Assembly (NCBI GenBank): GCA_029259935.1
Contig: JAJDEH010000101.1
Span: 1 to 8,019, forward strand
From: Planctomycetota bacterium
GTDB lineage: Bacteria > Planctomycetota > Planctomycetia > Pirellulales > Pirellulaceae
Direction: 5' to 3'
DNA length: 8,019 bases
Part shown: one piece after another, positions 1-5,891 of the stretch
How the letters are laid out: every line of letters begins with the position of its first letter
Position numbering within the stretch: position 1 is the first letter of the stretch
Made by a program: the position numbers and the translations under genes
Notes under the pieces: model-generated
What the model was told of the DNA's origin: nothing
Seen by the model: the letters and a program-made list of their open reading frames with translations, nothing else
Database searches by the model: none

Positions 1-2260
1 CCGTCGGGGTGTGCGTCAAGCCGCCCCCACAGGGAAGCGGAGTCACGCGGCGCGGATGGCCCAATTCGGCATTCGCGTCGTTCCGCATGTGTTCGTCTTT
101 CGACTTCATCGGACTGAAGTCGGCTTCGTCGGCGTGCGTGAAGAGCAGCTTGATGTTTTCAACCGCCGAAGCGACGCTCACGATACGGTCTTCATAGATG
201 CAAGGGCGCAGCCGACGGGGATCGTTCCAGTAATCCACCAACACGCGGCGAAAGAGTGCCGGGTCGAGGCCGTATTTGTTGTGGGCGGCGATGCGAGCCT
301 GCCACTGCTCGGATGCCAACTCGCTTTCGTCGGCGGGTAATTGATCGGGTTGGATCCAGGACTTCCGCATGACCGCCAGGGCCAGTTTTTCAAATTGGTT
401 GAAGCCGGGGTTGGGCTGCTCGGCGTCGGCAAGCCGCTTCCACAAGGCGTCCAGCGGGTCTGTCGGATCGTCGGCGGCCAAGCCCAGATTCGTGCGAATC
501 ACGTCGTCGCCGTTGAACTGGTCCTCGAAGGATAGCCGCGGCGTGGCCGCCAGCGGGGACAACCGGTTCTTGTCGGCGGTGCCCGCTTTCTTACAGAATT
601 CGAAGGGTACGATCGTGCCCACGTAAACGGCTCGTGGGACATAAGGCCGGGCGTTGCGATCTTGGAAAAAATGATCGTAAGCCTCGGCTTCGCGGAAGAA
701 TGCGTAGGGCGGCAGCCATTTCTTGCCGCGGGCCGTGGTGCTGCGTGCTTCATAAACCCATTTGGCCATCATCTCGCGTCCCTTCTCTTCCATTTCCAGC
801 GGCGTGGTTTCCGCCAGATTGGCCGCCTGTTCGTAGAACTCGATGGCCTTCTTGAAGACATCCTGGACGCGCTCGTTGTATTCCGTGATTTCATCTTTGG
901 TGCGCGGGTGCGGATCGTGGGCCCGCGCGTCGCCGAAGTCGGAACTGAGCATGAAGGTGTCGCCCAATCCGGCTTGTAGTTGCTTGAGTACGCCGGCCTT
1001 GATCGTCACATGGCCGATCCAGCGTTGCACATTGCCGGTGAATAGATGATCGGGGCCCAACGTCCGGTCTAGGAAGCTCATCACCAATTCGGGTGCCGTC
1101 GTGGGTTGGAATGGAAATTGTTCGCGATGCGCCCGCAACTCGGGTGGCGCGGCGTAGTCGGCCAACGTGCCGGCACCATACTTGTGCTTGTCCGAACGGA
1201 AGTCAAAGCTGCTGCCATCGGCGGCCAACTTTTTAAACGCCAGCTCGCGAAACAGATCTTCGGGTAATCCACGTTCGTTGATCGGCGTCATCCAAGCGCA
1301 GCACCATGTCGAATAGGCGAGCCACGCGCAATACTTGCGTTCAGGTTTGCCGCCGCCGAGATACGTCTTGGCATCGGGCAGAACTTGCGAAGGCACGCGA
1401 AGGGTCATCGAGTTGTAATCGCCGTTGAACTGCGCCTTGTCGAACATTAATGTGCCCCAGCGGGCGGCCTGCGAGCGATACGCCTGCGAGACCTCGTCGG
1501 GCAGCGCGTTGCCTTCTTCATCCCGGGGCATGAACCGAATGACATGACAGGGGTTGGTCGACGAGCCATTGAAAGGCTTGGCATACCCGGCCGGAGTGTC
1601 GACGGTCGACAGCACCACCTTGGACACCTCTTCGCCCGCGGCGTTCGTGATGGTGACTTGCTGTTCGATGATGCAAGCCGCGTGCGTGCATCGCCATTGC
1701 TGAAGTTGCTCGAGCATCGGCTTGCGATGCTCGGGATGAAAGTAGACCACGACGTCGCCTTCCTTGATGAACCTGAGCATTTCGGGCTGATCGATTCCTT
1801 TGCGCTGAGGGATGATATGCACATACGCTTTGTCGGCGGGCAGCCGATGGCCTTCGCGATTGCCGAGCGAAATGGGCGGCGAGTCGTCGTGACGAAAAGA
1901 ACTGTAGCGGTGAGTCCACAGGTAAGTCGACTTGTTGTCATAGATGGTCATTGGGCCGGCCCGCGTTCCAATTTGCAGGCCGAAGTAGCCGCCTTGGCGC
2001 TCCAACGCGTCGGCCAGCGATTCGCCGTCCTTGGGCTGAATGCTTAAGTGCTTGGCGGCCTTGAAATTGTCGATTTCCCAGTCGAACTTCTCGTCACCGT
2101 AAACGCGGTTCCAAAGATAGTCTTCCAATTGTGGCGACGTCAGCCGAGTCGTCGACGGAGACGGCGGGGAAGCCGGATCGCCGGGCTGGGCCACGGACTC
2201 GGAGATGCCGAGAAGCCAAAGTACACTGCTCGCTAAGACCGGAAAAAATAGACGCGACAT
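1..2260 (-). CDS. Secreted protein with permuted NlpC/P60 (YiiX-like) domain; C-terminus off window
   Basis: The frame is open from ATG 2258-2260 to the window edge: 753 codons with no stop, so the 3' end is missing. A GGAG Shine-Dalgarno (minus strand, 2269-2272) lies 8 nt before the ATG. Residues 1-25 (MSRLFFPVLASSVLWLLGIS, then ESVAQ) form a signal peptide with likely cleavage after VA, so export is expected. Residues 168-311 carry landmarks of permuted papain-fold amidases of the YiiX type: GDVVVYF (G168), then THAACIIE with candidate catalytic His193, and ERKYCAWLAYSTW with candidate nucleophile Cys311, comparable to the YCSEVVW block of YiiX. The His-before-Cys order is the permuted one. 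That family cleaves amide or ester bonds in peptidoglycan, peptides or lipids; the substrate here is unknown. Residues about 330-753 are mostly polar, predicted helical, and match nothing I recognise. The gene is divergent from the membrane-protein gene at 2502. The reading frame is secure; the domain call is by eye and moderate. Confidence 0.8.
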   Translation of the reverse strand, partial: MSRLFFPVLASSVLWLLGISESVAQPGDPASPPSPSTTRLTSPQLEDYLWNRVYGDEKFDWEIDNFKAAKHLSIQPKDGESLADALERQGGYFGLQIGTRAGPMTIYDNKSTYLWTHRYSSFRHDDSPPISLGNREGHRLPADKAYVHIIPQRKGIDQPEMLRFIKEGDVVVYFHPEHRKPMLEQLQQWRCTHAACIIEQQVTITNAAGEEVSKVVLSTVDTPAGYAKPFNGSSTNPCHVIRFMPRDEEGNALPDEVSQAYRSQAARWGTLMFDKAQFNGDYNSMTLRVPSQVLPDAKTYLGGGKPERKYCAWLAYSTWCCAWMTPINERGLPEDLFRELAFKKLAADGSSFDFRSDKHKYGAGTLADYAAPPELRAHREQFPFQPTTAPELVMSFLDRTLGPDHLFTGNVQRWIGHVTIKAGVLKQLQAGLGDTFMLSSDFGDARAHDPHPRTKDEITEYNERVQDVFKKAIEFYEQAANLAETTPLEMEEKGREMMAKWVYEARSTTARGKKWLPPYAFFREAEAYDHFFQDRNARPYVPRAVYVGTIVPFEFCKKAGTADKNRLSPLAATPRLSFEDQFNGDDVIRTNLGLAADDPTDPLDALWKRLADAEQPNPGFNQFEKLALAVMRKSWIQPDQLPADESELASEQWQARIAAHNKYGLDPALFRRVLVDYWNDPRRLRPCIYEDRIVSVASAVENIKLLFTHADEADFSPMKSKDEHMRNDANAELGHPRRVTPLPCGGGLTHTPT

Positions 2261-2262
2261 GC

Positions 2263-2275
2263 GACGGGCTCCGTC
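2263..2275 (-). promoter_or_regulatory. Small hairpin overlapping the Shine-Dalgarno of the minus-strand secreted protein
   Basis: On the minus strand the leader reads GACGG-AGC-CCGTC, a 5-bp stem with a 3-nt loop, beginning 2 nt before the ATG. It includes the GGAG ribosome-binding site of the gene ending at 2260. Such a stem could reduce translation initiation, but it is short and may be chance in GC-rich DNA. Confidence 0.25.
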
Positions 2276-2501
2276 AGCCAAAGTTGTGAAATGAGGGGCG
2301 AATCTTGCGAAGGTTCGAGTCTTTAGGCGGCGGTATGGCGGGGCCGACTGCCGTTTGCAACGGCCCATGGATAAAATTTTTAGGCCACGCAACGCAAGCG
2401 AGCGGGCTTTACCGTTATATTGAAGTTGAGTGAGTGGCCGAATTCAAGACATTGGATGGAAGCCGGCACCGTTTCTGTTTCCTTTTCCGAAGAGTTTGCG
2501 G

Positions 2502-2984
2502 ATGGCGTCTCCGAATTCTGACAATTATCCGGGCGTGAGCGAATCGCAAGACGAACAGCATCTGAAGCTGCTATCGATCTTCTATTACGTGATTGCCGGC
2601 CTGCTGGCCGTGTTTGCATGTATTCCCGTCATCCACCTAACATTCGGAATCATCATTCTGGTCAATCCCGAGATGATGGATGGTCCCGAAGGCAGTCCCG
2701 AAGGTCCGCCGCCGGGATTCCCCCAGTTCATGGGTGCAATGTTCGCCGTGATGGGCGGTGCCGCGATCTTGTTGGGATGGACCATGGCGAGCGTGGCGTT
2801 TTTTGCCGGTCGCTCGATTGCCCGGCGCAGGCGACACACGTTCTGCATGGTGGCTGCCGCCGTTGTCTGTTTGTGGATGCCGCTGGGAACGGTCCTGGGC
2901 GTGTTTACGCTGATCGTCTTGGTACGGCCTTCCGTGAAACAGCTATTTGAGTTTTACAGCACGCCACAGCCGAACTTCAAATAA
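2502..2984 (+). CDS. Small integral membrane protein, planctomycete-type, three predicted TM regions
   Basis: Using the ATG at 2502 (MASPNSDNYPGVSESQDEQH) the product is 160 aa. The frame is open upstream to an ATG at 2430, but the added 24 residues are Pro/Phe-rich and look like untranslated leader. No strong Shine-Dalgarno is seen for either start. Hydrophobic segments lie at about 22-53, 76-103 and 113-143. The first is preceded by the acidic QDEQHLKLLSIFYYVIAG, and an Arg-rich cytoplasmic turn (SIARRRRHTF, about 105-114) sits between the second and third. A Gly/Pro/Glu loop (GPEGSPEGPPPGFP, about 61-74) separates the first two and contains a short DNA-level repeat. The C-terminal PLGTVLGVFTLIVLVRPSVK resembles a small membrane protein type common in planctomycetes that has no known function. 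It is followed by 284 bp without a convincing gene and does not appear to be in an operon. Confidence 0.85.
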   Translation: MASPNSDNYPGVSESQDEQHLKLLSIFYYVIAGLLAVFACIPVIHLTFGIIILVNPEMMDGPEGSPEGPPPGFPQFMGAMFAVMGGAAILLGWTMASVAFFAGRSIARRRRHTFCMVAAAVVCLWMPLGTVLGVFTLIVLVRPSVKQLFEFYSTPQPNFK

Positions 2985-3059
2985 CCTCAAGCTGTCGAGC
3001 TCTTTGACAGGAATCGCGTTTTCCGGTGACTAGGTTCGAACACGCGATGCTGGGAATCA

Positions 3060-3155
3060 ATGGAGCGTTGGCGACTGCGAATGCAGTTTGTCGCCGGCGC
3101 GACGCTGGTTCTGATGGTTTCCTATGTCGTGCTGCGTGGAACGGTATTTCGCTGA
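3060..3155 (+). CDS. Possible 31-aa single-span micro-membrane protein
   Basis: ATG 3060 to TGA 3155 encodes 31 residues with a membrane-protein layout: a basic N-terminus (MERWRLRMQ), a hydrophobic stretch FVAGATLVLMVSYVVL (about 10-25) long enough to nearly span a bilayer, and a short basic tail (RGTVFR). A weak GGGA lies 4 nt upstream of the ATG, which is close for a ribosome-binding site. It sits alone in the gap between the membrane-protein gene and the DUF1028 gene. An ORF this short can arise by chance; the charge/hydrophobicity pattern is the only positive evidence. I do not recognise a family. Confidence 0.3.
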   Translation: MERWRLRMQFVAGATLVLMVSYVVLRGTVFR

Positions 3156-3268
3156 ATGCCGCCGCGTTGCGTTAGATGTCGAATCGAGTTTTTGATGGGC
3201 AACCGATTTCGTCTCGGTTAAAATGTGGGGGCGAACTTGGTCATTCCTTCTAGCTGGAGTACCGGATT

Positions 3269-4111
3269 GTGAACGTTGTCCGCTTTCTGTTGTCGCTGCT
3301 CTTCCTGTCCGCCTCCATTACTTCACTGTTTATGGCTTCACCGCTTATGGCTCAGCAACATCTTATGGCTCAGCAACATCGTGAACCGCTCCCACCCGCA
3401 AGTTCGATCACGGCGACCTTTTCCATCGTGGCCGTCGATCCTGAAACGGGCCAGTGTGGCGCGGCCGTCGCCAGCAAGTATCCGGCGGTGGGACGCGTCG
3501 TTCCTTATGTTCGCGCGGGGGTCGGTGCTTTTTGCACTCAACATCATCATGTGCCGGCGTGGGGCGAACCGGCGTTGGATCGTTTGGCGGGCGGCATGCG
3601 GCCCGAGATGGTCCTCGCCGATCTGCTCAAGGACGACAAGCAGCCAGAAATGCGGCAACTGGCCATCATTGACATGCAGGGTCAGGCGGCGGTTCACAAT
3701 CCGACCGCCGCGCCCTCGCGCAGCCGTTATTGGGGAGCGATGACGGGCCGGTTCTACTGTTGTCAAGGCAACACTCTGGCCGGTCGCGAAGTGATCACGG
3801 CGATGGCCACGGCTTACGAAGAGACCAAGGGTAGCCTGTCCGATCGATTGCTGGCCGCGCTGGTGGCGGGCGACTTAGCCGGAGGCGACCATCGCGGACG
3901 ACTGGCTGCGGGGATTCGCATTGCCACTCGCGGAGAGGCGGGCGTGTGGCTTGACTTGCATGTCGACAAAAGTGACGACGCGGTGATCGATTTGGCCAAG
4001 AAGTACGCGGAACTCAAGCACGATGCAAAAGGTTCATGGCGCGGCGGCCAATTGCCTTTCCTGGATCCACGCGGAAAAGACAAACCCGAGAGTGCTTCTC
4101 CCACGAAATAG
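3269..4111 (+). CDS. Secreted DUF1028 family protein (Ntn-hydrolase-like)
   Basis: The gene starts at GTG 3269, with GGAG at 3256-3259 giving a 9-nt spacing, and encodes 280 aa. Residues 1-28 form a signal peptide (MNVVRFLLSLLFLSASITSL, then FMASPLMA) with cleavage likely after LMA. An exact duplication of LMAQQH follows (residues 26-37). The mature protein opens with the DUF1028 signature ITATFSIVAVDPETGQCGAA and continues with VASKYPAVGRVVPYVRAGVG, then CTQHHH. Later landmarks are the RQLAIID strand (about 129-135), GN (167-168), AGDLAGGDHRGRLAAG (about 200-215) and VDKSDDAVIDLAKKY (about 232-246), all typical of the family. DUF1028 proteins are described as having an Ntn-hydrolase-type fold; the reaction is not established. 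Export is inferred from the signal peptide. It is separated from the downstream marR by 255 bp that include that gene's own promoter, so it is probably monocistronic. Confidence 0.9.
   Translation: MNVVRFLLSLLFLSASITSLFMASPLMAQQHLMAQQHREPLPPASSITATFSIVAVDPETGQCGAAVASKYPAVGRVVPYVRAGVGAFCTQHHHVPAWGEPALDRLAGGMRPEMVLADLLKDDKQPEMRQLAIIDMQGQAAVHNPTAAPSRSRYWGAMTGRFYCCQGNTLAGREVITAMATAYEETKGSLSDRLLAALVAGDLAGGDHRGRLAAGIRIATRGEAGVWLDLHVDKSDDAVIDLAKKYAELKHDAKGSWRGGQLPFLDPRGKDKPESASPTK
3344..3379 (+). repeat. Exact 18-bp tandem duplication in the DUF1028 signal peptide region
   Basis: The unit CTTATGGCTCAGCAACAT occurs twice in a row (3344-3361 and 3362-3379), in frame, encoding LMAQQH-LMAQQH. It duplicates the likely signal-peptidase site (LMA before QQH). 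The identity is perfect at the DNA level, which points to a recent slippage event or a repeat-length polymorphism. Confidence 0.95.
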
Positions 4112-4300
4112 AACCGCCTCCTGCTGCTTCCCCGTCCGCTAATGCGTCTTCGCGGTCGGAGGCTTTCGCATTCGGTGTCCGTCACGAAACGCGGGTGGAT
4201 GCCCGATGGGTTGCATGGATCGCCGCGAGAACCGTCACCCCACGTCCGCCAGAACGAAGCAGTCCCAGAAGTGAAATCCCAGAAGTTTCTCAAAAAGGGG
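4112..4300. other. Intergenic stretch between DUF1028 gene and marR promoter; no gene supported
   Basis: The frame that later encodes MarR is open from an ATG at 4142, but that segment (residues RLRGRRLSHSVSVTKRGW and onward) has no protein character and would place the promoter and operator inside a coding region. No convincing terminator follows the DUF1028 stop. Distant inverted GCCTCC/GGAGGC blocks are about 40 nt apart and lack a T-run. Confidence 0.5.
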
Positions 4301-4327
4301 TTGACGTCCACGGTAGTTGTATATACA
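4301..4327 (+). promoter_or_regulatory. Candidate sigma70-type promoter of marR
   Basis: TTGACG (4301-4306) matches the -35 consensus in five of six bases. A -10-like TATACA lies at 4322-4327 with a short 15-bp spacer; a 17-bp spacing would give the poorer TACAAC at 4324-4329. It lies 40 nt upstream of the MarR ATG. The -10 region sits inside the palindrome at 4312-4333, the arrangement expected for a repressor that blocks RNA polymerase. Confidence 0.55.
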
Positions 4328-4333
4328 ACTACC
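4312..4333. promoter_or_regulatory. Perfect 22-bp palindrome, candidate MarR operator (O1)
   Basis: Bases 4312-4333 are a perfect inverted repeat with no spacer mismatch, centred between 4322 and 4323, with core GTTGTATATACAAC. MarR dimers bind near-palindromic AT-rich sites of about this size, often in their own promoters. Its position over the -10 region, 33 bp before the marR start codon, supports negative autoregulation. The palindrome is seen directly; its binding by MarR is inferred. Confidence 0.8.
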
Positions 4334-4347
4334 CGTGAAGGCAATTT

Positions 4348-4356
4348 GAGGTGGAG
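4348..4356 (+). promoter_or_regulatory. Shine-Dalgarno that sets the marR start
   Basis: The purine-rich GAGGTGGAG ends 10 nt before ATG 4367. It supports initiation there rather than at the in-frame ATG at 4142, which has no comparable site. Confidence 0.6.
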
Positions 4357-4366
4357 ACAATTTGAC

Positions 4367-4825
4367 ATGAGTACGAATAGGAAAGATCGAACGGAAGACG
4401 TGATTGCGCGGGAGTGTCTGGTGGCCCGATTGCGTTTGCTCAATCGAGTCGTGACGAAAGTTTACGACCAGGCATTGCGGCCCTTCGGCCTGAAGGCGAG
4501 CCAATTGAATATCTTGGTCGTGGCGGCGCGGCTTGGTTTGGCAAGGCCGGCCGACATGTGCCGACGTCTGCAATTGGATACATCCACATTGAGCCGAAAT
4601 GTCGAACGTATGAGGGCCAGAGACTGGCTGGAAGTGGTTGATGATGACGACGATGGTCGGGCGCAGCCATTCCGACTAACCGTTGAAGGACGAAGAATGC
4701 TGGAGCGAGCGCGGCCGGCCTGGGAAATGGCCCAAGCCAACGTGATGAAGTTGATTGGTGCCGAGACGGTGGCTGCGGTCGACGATGCCGTGCAGCGTAT
4801 TCGCTCCGATGAATCCAGAGCCTAG
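4367..4825 (+). CDS. MarR family transcriptional regulator
   Basis: The product is 152 aa, a normal MarR length, from ATG 4367 (MSTNRKDRTEDVIARECL). This start is chosen because the promoter, palindrome and ribosome-binding site all lie upstream of it. The N-terminal dimerisation helix is about 10-38 (VARLRLLNRVVTKVYDQALR). Winged helix-turn-helix: LKASQLNILVVAARLG (42-57), ARPADMCRRLQL (59-70), recognition helix DTSTLSRNVERMRARDW (71-87), and wing LEVVDDDDDGRAQPFRLT (88-105) with an acidic Asp run followed by the conserved D-G-R. The C-terminal helices (108-146) complete the dimer interface. MarR proteins are usually repressors released by small phenolic, hydrophobic or oxidising ligands. 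Cysteines at 17 and 65 could sense redox but are not diagnostic. Likely targets are its own promoter (4312-4333) and the site at 4845-4856 before the hydrolase gene. Confidence 0.92.
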   Translation: MSTNRKDRTEDVIARECLVARLRLLNRVVTKVYDQALRPFGLKASQLNILVVAARLGLARPADMCRRLQLDTSTLSRNVERMRARDWLEVVDDDDDGRAQPFRLTVEGRRMLERARPAWEMAQANVMKLIGAETVAAVDDAVQRIRSDESRA

Positions 4826-4836
4826 ATTTTTTTTGG

Positions 4837-4856
4837 GCATATATTTGTATATGCAA
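4837..4856. promoter_or_regulatory. Second candidate MarR operator (O2) between marR and the hydrolase gene
   Basis: TTGTATATGCAA (4845-4856) matches the O1 core TTGTATATACAA at 11 of 12 bases in the same orientation. It overlaps an imperfect inverted repeat GCATATA-TTTG-TATATGC (4837-4854). It lies in an AT-rich stretch that begins with a run of eight T at 4827-4834, between the marR stop and the hydrolase start. No clear -35/-10 pair can be assigned here, so it may control an internal promoter or act together with O1. Confidence 0.6.
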
Positions 4857-4895
4857 TTAACTGTCGAGTGTGAGTGAATCCAAAGGAGGAGTGTC

Positions 4896-5753
4896 ATGAC
4901 GAATCGCCTACTGGCCACCAAGACCACGCGACTAAAAAAGGAAGAAATCAATGTCCGCTACGCTGAGTTGGGCGACCCCGAAAAGCCTCCGGTGTTGCTA
5001 CTGCATGGTGTGCCGGAGAATCTGCAGGCTTGGTACGCGGTAGCGCCGCTGCTGGCCGAAAACTACCGTGTACTGGCGCTCGATTGGCCCGGTTTCGGCG
5101 GGAGCGACCCGTTGAAATCTTCGGCGGACTACACTTCACGCCACTTCGCCGAGGTGATCGTGGACTTCATGGACTCACTTGGCATCCGTCAAGCGAACCT
5201 AGTCGCCACGGACATTTCCCTGCTGCCAGCACTGCTCGTCGGACTGGAACACCCCAATCGAGTCTCCAGACTGGCGGTCATGGACGGCATTCCGTTTCCG
5301 CGGCCTCAATACTCGTCATGGGAACTCAAGAGCTTTGCCAAGAAGGGGTCGATCCTCGGCAAGGCCCTAGTGCGCTGGTTTCCCCGCGTCAGTGCCCTGG
5401 TTGCGTACCACAAAGGATTCTACCGGGGACACTCCATTCCCGTCGAAGTGCGGCAGGAGTTTTCGGCCGCTGGCGCCAACAAAAGCAACCAAGAGGCGTT
5501 TCTATCGTACTTCCAAAATTTCCGCACGGGCCAGGAATACTTTGAACCGCGCGCCCACCAGCTTCGGACGCCCGTGCTGGTCGTGTGGGGCAAGTACGAC
5601 CGCTTCATCAGTAGCAAGCTGGGGCATGAGATCGCCGAGAAGTTGCCAAACGCCAGACTGGAGATCATCGACAAGTCCGGTCATTACGTCCACATGGACA
5701 AACCGCGTGACTTGGCCCAGGTGGTGACCGGGTTCCTTGGCGAGGCTGCCTGA
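4896..5753 (+). CDS. Alpha/beta-hydrolase with Asp nucleophile (epoxide hydrolase/dehalogenase type)
   Basis: The product is 285 aa from ATG 4896, with a strong AAGGAGG at 4883-4889. There is no signal peptide, so it is cytoplasmic. Alpha/beta-hydrolase landmarks in order: oxyanion-side HGVPE (37-41), VLALDWPGFGGSD (59-71), nucleophile elbow NLVATDIS with Asp106 in place of the usual Ser, a cap region about 131-220, acid Asp235 in VVWGKYDRF, and His263 in SGHYVHMD. HGxP plus an Asp nucleophile is characteristic of epoxide hydrolases and haloacid/haloalkane dehalogenases, which form an ester intermediate on Asp that water then hydrolyses. The elbow is unusual: A-T-D-I-S instead of G-x-D-[W/R]-G, so Trp/Arg after the nucleophile is absent and substrate class cannot be assigned. 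It lies 70 bp after marR and is probably MarR-controlled through O2. Confidence 0.9.
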   Translation: MTNRLLATKTTRLKKEEINVRYAELGDPEKPPVLLLHGVPENLQAWYAVAPLLAENYRVLALDWPGFGGSDPLKSSADYTSRHFAEVIVDFMDSLGIRQANLVATDISLLPALLVGLEHPNRVSRLAVMDGIPFPRPQYSSWELKSFAKKGSILGKALVRWFPRVSALVAYHKGFYRGHSIPVEVRQEFSAAGANKSNQEAFLSYFQNFRTGQEYFEPRAHQLRTPVLVVWGKYDRFISSKLGHEIAEKLPNARLEIIDKSGHYVHMDKPRDLAQVVTGFLGEAA

Positions 5754-5891
5754 CCACGGGCGGCGATCCACCTCCGCTGCGTTTTGGCGGGTTGTCCCAA
5801 GCTCGTTCCATCAGGCGGCAAGAGACTGGATTCGAAAATAAACGCGGAATGTTGATCCAACCACTGTCATCCAACCCAGGAAAACAAAGTT
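5754..5891. other. 138-bp gap between hydrolase and NmrA-like genes
   Basis: The gap holds no plausible ORF and no copy of the MarR core. A weak hairpin is possible around CCGCTGCGTTTTGGCGG but lacks a T-run, so it is not called a terminator. The gap is long for a tight operon, so an additional promoter cannot be excluded, though none is recognisable. Confidence 0.4.

Noticed and set aside
1544..2047. Plus-strand 167-codon open frame inside the minus-strand secreted protein, with overlapping minus-strand frames at 1447-1941 and 1518-1919
   Set aside because: They are antisense or out-of-frame shadows. The continuous 753-codon frame has a signal peptide, catalytic-type motifs and a ribosome-binding site; the shadows have Arg/Ala/Pro-rich composition without domain character.
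2350..2364. Hairpin GCCGTT-TGC-AACGGC in the divergent intergenic region
   Set aside because: It is a clean 6-bp stem but has no adjacent T-run on either strand and no gene end nearby to terminate. It could be an operator, but nothing supports a specific role.
2430..2501. Upstream start for the 160-aa membrane protein
   Set aside because: The extra 24 residues lack the acidic polar N-terminus typical of this type of protein, and no ribosome-binding site precedes 2430. The ATG at 2502 gives a natural N-terminus, although its own ribosome-binding site is weak too.
4142..4366. Upstream extension of the MarR protein to an ATG at 4142
   Set aside because: It would include the TTGACG promoter, the operator palindrome and the ribosome-binding site in coding sequence, and the added 75 residues do not resemble MarR N-termini.
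4803..4834. Rho-independent terminator after marR (GCTC...GAGC followed by eight T)
   Set aside because: The stem is only 4 bp with an 11-nt loop and is separated from the T-run. The T-run is better read as part of the AT-rich operator region before the hydrolase gene.
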